From positions 1-32,361 of the forward strand of contig QXXE01000044.1 of NCBI GenBank assembly GCA_009911355.1: a stretch of DNA of 32,361 bases, given 5' to 3'. Shown piece after piece: positions 8,417-16,166 of this stretch. A model generated the notes under the pieces. That model searched no databases, was not told where the DNA came from, and saw only the letters and a list, made by a program, of their open reading frames with translations. How positions within the stretch are numbered: the stretch's first letter is position 1; every line of letters begins with the position of its first letter. Made by a program: the position numbers and the translations under genes. The stretch is from Clostridiaceae bacterium. Its GTDB lineage: Bacteria > Bacillota > Clostridia > Oscillospirales > Butyricicoccaceae.

Positions 8417-8636
8417 GCCCCTATCTTGAAACCCTTTCAGCGCTATGCATTTTTGCTGAAAACTGCGTTTTTTAACCTTTTTATGGGCGAAACAGCGCGG
8501 ATAAGGCTGCTGCCTTGTCCCGCCGGCGCCCGGTGCAAGCAACCCCTTATGGGGCGGGACGACGGCTTTGAAGCCGTTCACAGAGCCGCCGCCCCACCCC
8601 ACAAGAAGAAAAGAGACAGTCTGCCGCCCACACAGC

Positions 8637-8748
8637 CCCCGTCCCGCCCGCAGGCGGAGAAGGGATTCCAAAGGGGCTAGCCCCTTTGGCGCCCGCCGCG
8701 CAGGCGCACCGTCCGTGCAGGACCGGGGTCCAGGGGCAGCGCCCCTGG
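8637..8748 (-). repeat. Mosaic hairpin repeat, copy C (reverse), inside the transporter operon
   Basis: The core CCCCGTCCCGCCCGCAGGCG lies at 8637-8656. A perfect 22-bp palindrome centred on CTAG (arms CCAAAGGGGC..) spans 8668-8689, and the stem CCAGGGGC/GCCCCTGG occupies 8730-8737 and 8741-8748. A further inverted pair GTCCCGCC/GGCGGGAC flanks 8517-8558 just upstream. The copy ends 42 bases before the livH start. Confidence 0.8.
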
Positions 8749-8790
8749 CGGCAGGAAGAAAGAAATTTGGAATGAGGTGTAACCCAAAAT

Positions 8791-9672
8791 ATGGCATTTT
8801 TAAACAACCTGATCAGCGGTATCAGCCTGGGCAGCGTCTACGCCATCATTGCGCTCGGCTACACAATGGTCTACGGCATCGCTAAAATGCTGAACTTCGC
8901 CCACGGCGACGTCATCATGATCGGCGCATATGTCAGCTTCTGCGCAACCAGCTACATGGGGCTGTCCCCCCTGCTGTCCGTCGTGTTCGCCGCCGCCGTC
9001 TGCACCGCGCTCGGCGTGGTCATCGAACGGCTCGCCTACAAGCCCCTGCGCGAAGCCGCTTCGCTCGCCGTACTCATCACCGCCATCGGCGTTTCCTACT
9101 TCCTTCAAAACGCCGCGCTGCTGCTGTGGACGGCAAACCCCAAAAGCTTCTCCTCGGTCGTCGGCAACGGCTCCGTCAGCCTGTTTGACGGCGGGCTGAG
9201 CATCTCCCATGTCACCCTCGCAACGGTCGCCGCCTGCGTCATCATCATGGTCGCCCTGACCCTCTTCACTGGCAAAACCAAGATGGGCACCGCCATGCGC
9301 GCCGTTTCCGAGGACAAAGGCGCAGCCCAGCTGATGGGCATCAACGTCAATACGACCATCTCTGTCACTTTTGCGATCGGCTCCGCGCTCGCGGCGGTCG
9401 CGGGCGTGCTGCTCTGCTCCGCTTACCCGCTGCTCGTCCCAACCACCGGCTCCATGCCCGGCATCAAGGCGTTCACCGCGGCGGTGTTCGGCGGCATCGG
9501 CTCCATCCCCGGCGCGCTGCTCGGCGGGCTGATGCTCGGCATCATCGAGATCATGAGCCGCGCGTACATCTCCATGCAGCTTTCCGACGCGATCGTCTTC
9601 GCGGTGCTGATCGTCGTGCTCCTGGTCAAGCCCGACGGCCTGCTCGGCAAGCGCAGGAACGAGAAAGTCTGA
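8791..9672 (+). CDS. livH: Branched-chain amino-acid ABC transporter permease LivH
   Basis: This integral membrane permease of the HAAT importer (293 aa) is close to the usual LivH length. It has several hydrophobic helices throughout and the family patterns ISLGSVYAIIALGYTMVYGIAKMLNFAHGDVIMIGAY at the N-terminus and AAVFGGIGSIPGALLGGLMLGIIE near the C-terminus. It forms the membrane channel with LivM. GAGGTG at 8774-8779 precedes the ATG by 11 bases. The stop codon lies within the ribosome-binding region of livM, giving tight coupling. Confidence 0.93.
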   Translation: MAFLNNLISGISLGSVYAIIALGYTMVYGIAKMLNFAHGDVIMIGAYVSFCATSYMGLSPLLSVVFAAAVCTALGVVIERLAYKPLREAASLAVLITAIGVSYFLQNAALLLWTANPKSFSSVVGNGSVSLFDGGLSISHVTLATVAACVIIMVALTLFTGKTKMGTAMRAVSEDKGAAQLMGINVNTTISVTFAIGSALAAVAGVLLCSAYPLLVPTTGSMPGIKAFTAAVFGGIGSIPGALLGGLMLGIIEIMSRAYISMQLSDAIVFAVLIVVLLVKPDGLLGKRRNEKV

Positions 9673-9682
9673 GGTGGGTGCT

Positions 9683-10714
9683 ATGAAAAAACTGTTTTCC
9701 CCCGCGCGGCGGGACTATGCCATTTCCCTTGGCATCGTGCTCCTCGCCTACCTTGCCGTACAGGGCATGCTCCTGACCGGCAATATCACCAACTCCTTTA
9801 AGGGCCAGCTGGTGCCGATCTGCGCATACATCGTCATGGCGGTCTCGCTCAACCTGACCGTCGGCGTACTGGGCGAGCTGTCGCTCGGCCATGCGGGCTT
9901 TATGTCGGTCGGCGCGTTCACCGGCATCGTGGTTTCCACAACCCTTGCCGACCTCATCCCGTTCGCGCCGCTCCGCCTTGCCGTCGCAATGCTGTTCGGC
10001 GGGCTGTTCGCCGGGGTCGCAGGCGTGATCGTCGGCGTGCCGGTGCTGCGCCTCAAGGGCGACTACCTCGCCATCGTCACCCTGGCGTTTGGCCAGATCA
10101 TTATGAACCTCGTCAACGTCCTTTATGTCGGGCGCGATGGGGACGGCCTGCATTTCAGCCTGCTTGAGCAGAAATTCGAGCTCGGCGAGGGCGGCAAAAT
10201 GATCATCAACGGCCCCATCGGCGTCAGCGGCGTATCCAAGCTGTCAACCTTCACGGCGGGCTTTCTCCTGGTGCTGGTCACGCTGCTGCTGGTGCTGAAC
10301 CTCATGCACAGCCGCACCGGGCGCGCGGTCATGGCGGTGCGCGACAATGCCATCGCCGCCGAGAGCATCGGCATCTCGATCACCCGCTACAAGCTGCTGA
10401 CATTTGTCGTGTCCGCCGTCTTCGCGGGCATGGCGGGCGCCCTGTACGCCATGAACTATTCGACTGTCACCGCGGCAAAATTCGATTTCAACACTTCGAT
10501 CCTGGTGCTGGTGTTCGTCGTCCTTGGCGGGCTCGGGAATATTTGGGGCTCGGTGATCGCGGCGGCGCTGCTGACCGTGCTGCCCGAGCTGCTGCGCGCG
10601 GTCAACGATTACCGGATGCTGCTGTACGCAATCCTGCTGATTGCAATGATGCTGTTTAACAATTCCAAGCTGAAAGAACGCCTGCTTGCGCGCTGGCATC
10701 GGGAGGTGGAGTGA
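9683..10714 (+). CDS. livM: Branched-chain amino-acid ABC transporter permease LivM
   Basis: This is the second membrane permease of the importer (343 aa). Typical LivM patterns include SLNLTVGVLGELSLGHAGFMSVGAFTG, PVLRLKGDYLAIVTLAFGQI, MAVRDNAIAAESIGI and FVVLGGLGNIWGSVIAAALLTVLPELLR. Multiple membrane helices extend along the chain. The start at 9683 follows GAGGTGGG (9671-9678), which overlaps the livH stop; an in-frame start at 9674 would lie inside that site. livG begins one base after its stop. Confidence 0.93.
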   Translation: MKKLFSPARRDYAISLGIVLLAYLAVQGMLLTGNITNSFKGQLVPICAYIVMAVSLNLTVGVLGELSLGHAGFMSVGAFTGIVVSTTLADLIPFAPLRLAVAMLFGGLFAGVAGVIVGVPVLRLKGDYLAIVTLAFGQIIMNLVNVLYVGRDGDGLHFSLLEQKFELGEGGKMIINGPIGVSGVSKLSTFTAGFLLVLVTLLLVLNLMHSRTGRAVMAVRDNAIAAESIGISITRYKLLTFVVSAVFAGMAGALYAMNYSTVTAAKFDFNTSILVLVFVVLGGLGNIWGSVIAAALLTVLPELLRAVNDYRMLLYAILLIAMMLFNNSKLKERLLARWHREVE

Positions 10715-10715
10715 C

Positions 10716-11474
10716 ATGGCAATGCTTGAAGTGACCCAGCTGGGCATATCGTTCGGCGGCCTGCGGGCGGTCGACTCGCTGACGATGCGCATTGAGGAGG
10801 GCGGCCTTGTCGGGCTGATCGGTCCCAACGGCGCGGGCAAAACCACGGTTTTCAACATGCTCACCGGCGTTTACCGGCCCACTGATGGCGGCATCCGCCT
10901 GGGCGGCGAAAACCTGATCGGCAAAAAGCCGCATGAGATTTGCAGGCTTGGCGTTGCGCGCACCTTCCAGAATATCCGTTTATTCAACAAGCTGACCGTG
11001 CTGGACAACGTCAAGACGGCGCTGCACAACGAGGTGGGTTACACGTTAGCGGAAAGCCTGCTGCACCTGGGCTCCTACCGGAAAAAGGAGCGCGAAATGG
11101 ATGCGCGCGCGCTTGACATCCTGAAGGTGTTCGGGCTGGACGGCAAGAGCGGGTACACCGCCGCCAACCTGCCCTACGGGCAGCAGCGCAAGCTGGAGAT
11201 TGCGCGGGCGCTTGCGACCAGCCCGAAGCTGCTGCTGCTGGACGAACCGGCGGCGGGCATGAACCCGCAGGAGACCGGCGAGCTGATGGAGACCATCCAG
11301 CTGGTGCGGGAGAAATACGGTGTAACGATCCTGTTGATCGAGCACGACATGAAGCTGGTTGCGGGCATCTGCGAATACCTCTATGTACTGAATTTTGGGC
11401 GGGAGCTTGCACAGGGCACGCCTGCCGAGGTGCTGCACAACCCGGAGGTTGTGACGGCATACCTGGGCGAATAA
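10716..11474 (+). CDS. livG: Branched-chain amino-acid ABC transporter ATPase LivG
   Basis: This is one of two ATP-binding subunits (252 aa). It shows Walker A GPNGAGKTT, the GVARTFQNIRLF Q-loop region, an ABC signature variant LPYGQQRKLEIARAL normal for LivG, Walker B LLLLDEPAAGMNP, and the switch histidine in LIEHDMKLV. The long insertion between Q-loop and signature is typical of LivG rather than LivF. The start follows GGGAGGTGGA (10701-10710). Confidence 0.94.
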   Translation: MAMLEVTQLGISFGGLRAVDSLTMRIEEGGLVGLIGPNGAGKTTVFNMLTGVYRPTDGGIRLGGENLIGKKPHEICRLGVARTFQNIRLFNKLTVLDNVKTALHNEVGYTLAESLLHLGSYRKKEREMDARALDILKVFGLDGKSGYTAANLPYGQQRKLEIARALATSPKLLLLDEPAAGMNPQETGELMETIQLVREKYGVTILLIEHDMKLVAGICEYLYVLNFGRELAQGTPAEVLHNPEVVTAYLGE

Positions 11475-11489
11475 AGGAGGGGCAGAACG

Positions 11490-12200
11490 ATGGCAATGCT
11501 GGAAGTCAAGGGCTTAAATGTATATTATGGCATGATCCACGCGATCAAGGACGCTTCTTTTGAGGTGGGCGAGGGCGAGGTTGTGGCGCTGATCGGCGCG
11601 AACGGCGCAGGCAAAACGACCATCCTGCACACGGTAACGGGGCTGCTGCATGCGAAATCGGGCTCTGTAGCCTTTGAGGGGCAGGACCTGACGCACACCC
11701 CGGCGCACAAGATTGTATCGATGGGCATATCGCATGTCCCGGAGGGGCGGCGGGTGTTTTCCGACCTATCGGTCTATGAAAACCTGATGATGGGGGCGTA
11801 CACGCGGTCGGACAAGGCGGAGATTGCGCAGTCGCTCGAGATGGTATACGAGCGGTTCCCGCGCCTGAAGGAACGCCGCAGCCAGCCGGCGGGGACGCTG
11901 TCGGGCGGTGAGCAGCAGATGCTGGCGATGGGGCGTGCGCTGATGAGCAGCCCGCGGCTGCTGCTGATGGACGAACCTTCGATGGGGCTGTCGCCGCTTT
12001 TCGTCAGTGAGATTTTCAAGATTATTGAGGAGGTCAGTGCGCAGGGCGTGACGGTCCTGCTCGTGGAGCAGAATGCAAAAAAGGCGCTTTCGATTGCTGA
12101 CCGGGCGTATGTTTTGGAGACGGGCAAGGTAGTTATGGCGGGGCCGGCGTCCGAGCTGATGAACAACGATGCAATCAAGGCGGCGTACCTCGGCGAGTAA
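11490..12200 (+). CDS. livF: Branched-chain amino-acid ABC transporter ATPase LivF
   Basis: This is the second ATP-binding subunit (236 aa), pairing with LivG under LivHM. Motifs are Walker A GANGAGKTT, SHVPEGRRVFSDLSVYENLMMGAY (typical LivF), signature LSGGEQQMLAMGRAL, Walker B LLLMDEPSMGLSP and switch LLVEQNAKKAL. A strong AAAGGAGGGG (11473-11482) overlaps the livG stop. It is the last gene of the unit; a mosaic repeat and then a strong terminator follow. Confidence 0.94.
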   Translation: MAMLEVKGLNVYYGMIHAIKDASFEVGEGEVVALIGANGAGKTTILHTVTGLLHAKSGSVAFEGQDLTHTPAHKIVSMGISHVPEGRRVFSDLSVYENLMMGAYTRSDKAEIAQSLEMVYERFPRLKERRSQPAGTLSGGEQQMLAMGRALMSSPRLLLMDEPSMGLSPLFVSEIFKIIEEVSAQGVTVLLVEQNAKKALSIADRAYVLETGKVVMAGPASELMNNDAIKAAYLGE

Positions 12201-12244
12201 TCCCGGGGTGCTCCTTTGAGGACGCGCTGGGGCTCTGCGCTGGC

Positions 12245-12398
12245 ACGCCGGGGCTCTGCCCCAGACCCCGGCCCTACGCGGGCAGCGCCAGAGGGACTAG
12301 TCCCTCTGGACTCCCTTTCTCGCCTGCGGGCGGGCATGGGTGCGCACCACACCGCCCCTGCCCGATGTCCAGCCCGCCATAAGGACAGCGGGCTGGAC
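12245..12398 (+). repeat. Mosaic hairpin repeat, copy D (forward)
   Basis: The copy has a GGGGCTCTGCCCC-type palindrome (about 12249-12265), a perfect 22-bp palindrome centred on CTAG (12288-12309, arms CCAGAGGGAC..), the core CGCCTGCGGGCGGG (12321-12334), and an 11-bp hairpin GTCCAGCCCGC/GCGGGCTGGAC (12367-12377, 12388-12398). It lies between livF and its terminator, so it is probably transcribed. Confidence 0.82.
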
Positions 12399-12426
12399 GG
12401 TCAACTGAAAGCCGAATGCGCAAAAT

Positions 12427-12464
12427 AAGCGGAGAATGGTTCTGTAACCGATTCTCCGCTTTTT
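12427..12464 (+). terminator. Rho-independent terminator of the liv operon
   Basis: AAGCGGAGAAT (12427-12437) pairs perfectly with ATTCTCCGCTT (12451-12461), with extra GG/CC pairing inside the loop and a T run to 12464. It faces the convergent XRE gene. Confidence 0.88.
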
Positions 12465-12554
12465 ACTTAGCTGCCGAGCAAGAAACTGCTTTCTGTTTAC
12501 AATCTCTTTTGAAAACACATATTATTCAAGATTCTAATGCACGGAAAGGGTTTT

Positions 12555-12755
12555 TTAGTCGGTAAACCGAAATAACTCCTCAACCGTGCAGCCGAACACC
12601 GCAGCAATGTCCATTGCAAGCCGCAGCGAAGGGTTATAGCGCCCGTTTTCGAGGTTGCCGATCGTCTCGCGGCGCACGCCGACCTTTGCGGCGAGTTCAT
12701 CCTGCCGCATCCCGGTTTTGGCGCGGTATTCGCGGAGCTTTGTTTCCAGCTTCAT
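12555..12755 (-). CDS. Small XRE-family HTH regulator
   Basis: This 66-residue protein is almost entirely a Cro/CI-type helix-turn-helix domain (LREYRAKTGMRQDELAAKVGVRRETIGNLENGRYNPSLRLAMDIAAVFGCTVEELF). The ATG at 12755 overlaps the stop of the upstream DUF3796 gene (ATGA), so the pair is translationally coupled. Small regulators of this type commonly accompany DUF3796-like membrane proteins. It probably represses the promoter at 13141-13170 through the repeats there. A longer reading upstream would lie within the DUF3796 gene and is not chosen. Confidence 0.88.
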   Translation of the reverse strand: MKLETKLREYRAKTGMRQDELAAKVGVRRETIGNLENGRYNPSLRLAMDIAAVFGCTVEELFRFTD

Positions 12756-13096
12756 CCACGCGCCCCCCAGTTCTCCCGCAGCTCGCCCGCCGCCATCAGC
12801 ACCGAGAACACGATGACCGCCGCAGCGAACGCCAGCGCAAACACAGGCGCCGTCCAATCCGGCCTTCCGGCGAGCACGACTGCACAGATCCCTGCCCCGG
12901 CAGCCGTTACAAGGGCGAAAAAGCCCCTGCTGGCGGCGCTGCGGACGGTTTCGCGGAACATCTCATCGGGCACAACGAAGAAATAGCGGAAATAGACGAG
13001 AAACCCGAAAAAGCCGTAATATCCCGCCTGCCCTGTATGCCAGCCCAGAAAGCCAAGCACGCCGAGGAACCCGAAAAAGCCTAATTTGTTAACCAT
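12752..13096 (-). CDS. DUF3796 family membrane protein
   Basis: This 114-residue membrane protein opens with MVNKLGFFGFLGVLGFLGWHTGQAGYYGFFGFLVYFRYFF, the Gly/Phe-rich repeat characteristic of DUF3796. Two further hydrophobic helices follow (about residues 57-75 and 82-102). Its function is unknown. A strong AAGGAGG lies upstream of the ATG at 13096; the frame remains open to 13261 but without a binding site and across the promoter. It is the first gene of a two-gene unit with the XRE regulator, suggesting a small regulated membrane module. Confidence 0.82.
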   Translation of the reverse strand: MVNKLGFFGFLGVLGFLGWHTGQAGYYGFFGFLVYFRYFFVVPDEMFRETVRSAASRGFFALVTAAGAGICAVVLAGRPDWTAPVFALAFAAAVIVFSVLMAAGELRENWGARG

Positions 13097-13112
13097 AGTA
13101 AAGCCTCCTTGA

Positions 13113-13170
13113 TGCGATATATTTCGCTCTTCATGCGATAAATATACCACATCCATTTTCTGTTTGTCAA
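13113..13170 (-). promoter_or_regulatory. Promoter and phased operator of the DUF3796-XRE pair
   Basis: On the minus strand, a perfect -35 TTGACA (13165-13170) is followed after 18 bases by TATATT (13141-13146). On the plus strand, TGCGATA occurs twice in direct repeat at 13113-13119 and 13134-13140, exactly 21 bp apart. The second copy abuts the -10 and the first lies in the early transcribed region. The first is also part of an inverted repeat GCGA-tatatt-TCGC (13114-13127). This layout suits autorepression by the XRE protein; that link is inference. Confidence 0.65.
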
Positions 13171-13187
13171 CCCCCTTTTTCAAAAAA

Positions 13188-13219
13188 CGCAAAATAAAAT
13201 GCCCTCCTTGAAGAAGGGC
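13188..13219 (-). terminator. Terminator of the cysteine-rich membrane protein gene
   Basis: Read leftwards, a stem built from GCCCTTCTT and its near-complement (13201-13219) lies six bases beyond the gene's stop. It is followed on that strand by ATTTTATTTT, a rho-independent terminator pattern with one mismatch in the stem. Confidence 0.6.
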
Positions 13220-13224
13220 AGCGG

Positions 13225-13893
13225 TCAAAGCTTCTTGTGCCTGCACAGCTTTTCGGTGCAATTTTTGCAGGAAAGGGCGCTATTTGTCACATCCGAAAAG
13301 CGTTCCGGATGCCGGTAAACCGAAATTTCCCACTTTACCAGCAGCACGAGCCCCATCGCAAACAGGCTGCGCGCAGCGGCAGACGGCAGAAAAGCGAGCG
13401 GCGCAAACATCATGGCATAGTCCCAATCGTAAATGCGGCAGGTGATACAGCAGCGATTTTTCATCACCCATTTTTGAAAGGGGCAAAAGACCAGCACACA
13501 GACCATATCGCATACCGCAAAGAAAATGCTGAGCAGAACAAGGCCGTCCGCGCTGAGAACGCCCCGGAAATAGGCAAAGCCAAACAGAAGGTTGACCACA
13601 GCCCAGAGAAGGGCGACCGCAAGCGCCCTGCGGTGGGGCAGGGAAGGCTTCCCCGCTGTGCCGCAGGGGCGGAAAGCATAGGCATACTGCTTCTGGCAGC
13701 CGATGCTCTCGCTGCGGATGGGGAACAGCCGCCGTACCATTTCCACCATAAACGCCGCCCAAATCAGCGCCAGCAGCGGAGCGGGATCAAACGAGGGATT
13801 GCCCCCGCGATATGCAAAAGCGGCTGCGGCAGCAAGCAGCATCACCATACGAAATATCAGCTTTCCGATATGCAGGGCGGTCGGTTTTGACAT
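13225..13893 (-). CDS. Membrane protein of unknown function with cysteine motifs
   Basis: This hypothetical membrane protein has 222 aa from ATG 13893. Hydrophobic segments lie near residues 13-28, 36-52, 92-108, 115-135 and 160-185. Between and after them are two cysteine clusters: NRCCITCRIYDWDYAMM and, at the C-terminus, CKNCTEKLCRHKK. They look like metal- or redox-binding CxxC sites on one face of the membrane. I do not recognise the family. The chosen start has a weak GGAAAGAG upstream; a GTG at 13926 is possible but less likely. The long open frame on the opposite strand (13237-13890) has no hydrophobic pattern and is taken as a shadow. The gene stands alone, between a terminator and repeat copy E. 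Confidence 0.65.
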   Translation of the reverse strand: MSKPTALHIGKLIFRMVMLLAAAAAFAYRGGNPSFDPAPLLALIWAAFMVEMVRRLFPIRSESIGCQKQYAYAFRPCGTAGKPSLPHRRALAVALLWAVVNLLFGFAYFRGVLSADGLVLLSIFFAVCDMVCVLVFCPFQKWVMKNRCCITCRIYDWDYAMMFAPLAFLPSAAARSLFAMGLVLLVKWEISVYRHPERFSDVTNSALSCKNCTEKLCRHKKL

Positions 13894-13970
13894 GATAACA
13901 CTCTTTCCATAAAAAATTGTCAACACACAGGCAGATCATTGGATGCAAAAGAGAAAGGGATATCCGGCTC

Positions 13971-14080
13971 CCCCGTCCCGCCCGCAGGCGTGGAAGGGAT
14001 TCCCAAGGGGCTAGCCCCTTGGGTGCCCGCCGCATAGGCGCGGGGGTCCAGGGGGCAGAGCCCCTTGGTGCCGCCCGCAG
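13971..14080 (-). repeat. Mosaic hairpin repeat, copy E (reverse)
   Basis: The core CCCCGTCCCGCCCGCAGGCG (13971-13990) is followed by a perfect 22-bp palindrome centred on CTAG (14002-14023, arms CCCAAGGGGC..). A CCAGGGGGC/GCCCCTTGG-like stem follows (about 14048-14068). It sits between the 3' end of the AraC gene and the 5' end of the cysteine-rich membrane gene. Confidence 0.8.
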
Positions 14081-14096
14081 AGGGCAACCCGCTTCC

Positions 14097-14966
14097 TTAT
14101 ATCGGGTATTGGCGGAAAACGCTTGGAGGGACCCCCACCTTCTTCTGAAAGGAGTGGATAAAGTTTTCCTCACTGTTGTAACCCACCTGGAACGCAACCT
14201 CCTTCACCGATAACCGGGTCGAAGCCAGCAAATGCTTCGCTTCGTCAATACGGCGCAGCAGGATGTATTCATACGGAGAATAACCGGTCTGCCCCTTGAA
14301 AACACGCGAAAAATGCGACGGGCTCAGGTTCGCAGCAGCCGCAGCATCCCGCACACTGATGCTGCGATGGAGGTTCCTGTGCATGTACCGGATCGCTTCC
14401 GTAACCGCCCCCTCCTCACGGGGCGCCGCCCCCTCGCCGCCCAGCAGCAGCTCGCAAAGCAGCTGCTGGATGAGCTGCGAACAAGCCGCCTCCCCTAGCC
14501 GCTCCCCAGCCGCACACGACGCGGCCAGCCGGTCAATCCCCCGTACAACCTCAGCAAACCCCGCCGGCGCAAACGCATGCCGTCCCCCCTTCGCCTGCAA
14601 AATGCGGCGACAGAAAGCTTCCGAGCTCTGCCCGTTGAACAGCAGCCAGCCGAACTCTGTCCCGTCCCCCGCCGAATATTCATGCGGCTGGCGGCAGTCG
14701 AAAAGCACAGCCTGGCCGCTCACGGCAAAGAACCGCTCCTCGCCCAGCACAAAGCGCATTGCCCCCTGCCGTACCACGATCAGCATAAAATTCATGCGGT
14801 GGCTCGCAAGCTGCGCCGTCTCCGCATTGTGGCTGAACGCATAGCGGTGATCGCAGAAATAATGCCCAACACGGGTCGGGAAATAAAACAGCTCCTGCGC
14901 AAGCGCCGAAGGGGTGAAAAAATAACGCTGCGAGGTCTTGAGTACGCCGTCCTCCGGAATGAACAT
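14097..14966 (-). CDS. AraC-family transcriptional regulator
   Basis: This is a 289-aa regulator with an N-terminal cupin-like sensing domain (about 20-130; includes GQAVLFDCRQPHEY) and a C-terminal double helix-turn-helix (about 190-289: ISVRDAAAAANLSPSHFSRVFK and VKEVAFQVGYNSEENFIHSFQKKVG). Proteins of this layout usually bind a sugar or related ligand and activate nearby catabolic genes. It is divergent from the TIM-barrel isomerase gene, and the shared intergenic region contains a 21-bp-phased direct repeat, as expected for an AraC site. AAGGTG lies eight bases before ATG 14966. Confidence in family is high; ligand unknown. Confidence 0.92.
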   Translation of the reverse strand: MFIPEDGVLKTSQRYFFTPSALAQELFYFPTRVGHYFCDHRYAFSHNAETAQLASHRMNFMLIVVRQGAMRFVLGEERFFAVSGQAVLFDCRQPHEYSAGDGTEFGWLLFNGQSSEAFCRRILQAKGGRHAFAPAGFAEVVRGIDRLAASCAAGERLGEAACSQLIQQLLCELLLGGEGAAPREEGAVTEAIRYMHRNLHRSISVRDAAAAANLSPSHFSRVFKGQTGYSPYEYILLRRIDEAKHLLASTRLSVKEVAFQVGYNSEENFIHSFQKKVGVPPSVFRQYPI

Positions 14967-14992
14967 CGCCTGTCACCTTCTTCCATACCCCT

Positions 14993-15021
14993 ATCATAGC
15001 ACACCCGTTTGACAGGCGCAA
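14993..15021 (-). promoter_or_regulatory. Promoter of the AraC-family gene
   Basis: Read on the minus strand, TTGCGC (15016-15021), 17 bases, then TATGAT (14993-14998) preceded by an extended TGC. It lies 26 bases from the start codon. Confidence 0.6.
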
Positions 15022-15030
15022 CTGCAAACA

Positions 15031-15059
15031 GCAGGAAATCGCAGCTTTTGCGCAGGAAA
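15031..15059 (+). promoter_or_regulatory. Candidate AraC-type operator (direct repeat, 21-bp phasing)
   Basis: GCAGGAAA occurs at 15031-15038 and again at 15052-15059, exactly 21 bp apart. The second copy ends five bases before the -35 of the isomerase promoter. AraC-family activators classically bind two direct half-sites about two helical turns apart next to the -35. Position between the divergent promoters supports the assignment; binding itself is inference. Confidence 0.6.
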
Positions 15060-15064
15060 CCTTA

Positions 15065-15093
15065 TTGGCGCGGCGCGCCTGCCGTGATAGAAT
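15065..15093 (+). promoter_or_regulatory. Promoter of the isomerase gene
   Basis: TTGGCG (15065-15070), 17 bases, then TAGAAT (15088-15093). The roughly 100-base leader contains a small hairpin GGGAGC-ggc-GCTCCC (15107-15121). Confidence 0.6.
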
Positions 15094-15197
15094 AAGGGCA
15101 TCAAAAGGGAGCGGCGCTCCCCCACAGAGACGGAAGGCCCGTCCTACGCACGCAGCGGCGGGCGCAAATCAAAATCACGAAAACGGAGGGAACCCAC

Positions 15198-16118
15198 ATG
15201 AAAATTGCATTTGACGTTGACGTACTCGCCAAGCAGATGTCCATTAACGACATGGTACACCAGGTAGCCGACTGGGGCTATAAGTACATCGAGCAGTCCC
15301 CGCACCCGCGGATCAACCCGTTCTACAAGCATCCGCTGTTCTCCGAGGAGACCGAAGCCGAGTACCGCCAGGCGCTCAAGGAAACCGGCGTAGAGATTTC
15401 CTCTTTCATCGTAGTTTACCGCTGGTCCGGCCCGACCGAGGAGCAGCGCCAGCACGCCGTTGCCAACTGGAAGCGTATCATCGAGATCGCGGTCAACATG
15501 GGCGTACCGGTCATCAACACCGAGTTCTCCGGCGACCCCAACCAGCAGGAAATCTGCAACGGCATGTTCTTCCGTTCGATGGAAGAGCTGCTGCCGATCA
15601 TCGAGCGCGAGGGCCTGCGCGTCGAGATCCAGTCGCATCCGTATGACTTCTGCGAGCTGAACGACGAAACCTGCGATATCGTCAAGTCCTTCCGTTCGCG
15701 CAACCTCGGCTATGTGTACTCCTCGCCCCACGGCTTCTTCTACGACCAGGGCAAGGGCGACGTGCGCCACATGCTCAAGTACGCTGGCGACGAGCTGACC
15801 CACGTGCTGTTCGCCGATACCTACAACCAGACCAAAGACTGCCGCTATATCCTGAATCCGCCCTGGCTGAACGCGCATGGCCGCGCCGACGTGACCATCC
15901 ATCAGCACACCGCGATGGGCGAAGGCGAGGTTGATTTCGACGGCATCTTCGAGACGCTGCGCGAGATGGACTTCGCTAACAAGCAGCTGAAGCCGAACGC
16001 ACCGAAGGTTGGCGGCGACAATATCGCCTGCGTTTCCTACTTCGGCTTCCCGGAGAAGATGGCAAAGCAGGCCCCGGAAGCACGCGAGCGCATCGAGCGT
16101 GAGCTGCTGGGCAAATAA
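15198..16118 (+). CDS. Sugar phosphate isomerase/epimerase-like TIM-barrel protein
   Basis: This cytoplasmic protein (306 aa) belongs to the xylose isomerase-like TIM-barrel (AP endonuclease 2) superfamily. Likely metal and catalytic residues lie on strand ends: Glu109 in VINTEFSGDP, Glu143/His147 in RVEIQSHPYDF, His178 in YVYSSPHGFF, His202/Asp207 in THVLFADT, His235/His237 in TIHQHTAMGEGEVDFDGI. The GxGxVDF pattern is common in IolE- and tagatose-epimerase-like members, but assignment to one reaction is not safe. GGAGGG at 15185-15190 fixes the start. It is transcribed alone, ends at a strong terminator, and is probably controlled by the divergent AraC protein, so a role in catabolism of a sugar or polyol is likely. 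Confidence 0.85.
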   Translation: MKIAFDVDVLAKQMSINDMVHQVADWGYKYIEQSPHPRINPFYKHPLFSEETEAEYRQALKETGVEISSFIVVYRWSGPTEEQRQHAVANWKRIIEIAVNMGVPVINTEFSGDPNQQEICNGMFFRSMEELLPIIEREGLRVEIQSHPYDFCELNDETCDIVKSFRSRNLGYVYSSPHGFFYDQGKGDVRHMLKYAGDELTHVLFADTYNQTKDCRYILNPPWLNAHGRADVTIHQHTAMGEGEVDFDGIFETLREMDFANKQLKPNAPKVGGDNIACVSYFGFPEKMAKQAPEARERIERELLGK

Positions 16119-16166
16119 ATCCGTTCTCCTTTTCATTCTTTTCATCTTTTTCTAAACTTTACAAGG

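Noticed and set aside
13237..13890. Plus-strand 217-codon frame opposite the cysteine-rich membrane protein
   Set aside because: Only the minus-strand reading shows membrane helices, paired cysteine motifs and a terminator at its end.
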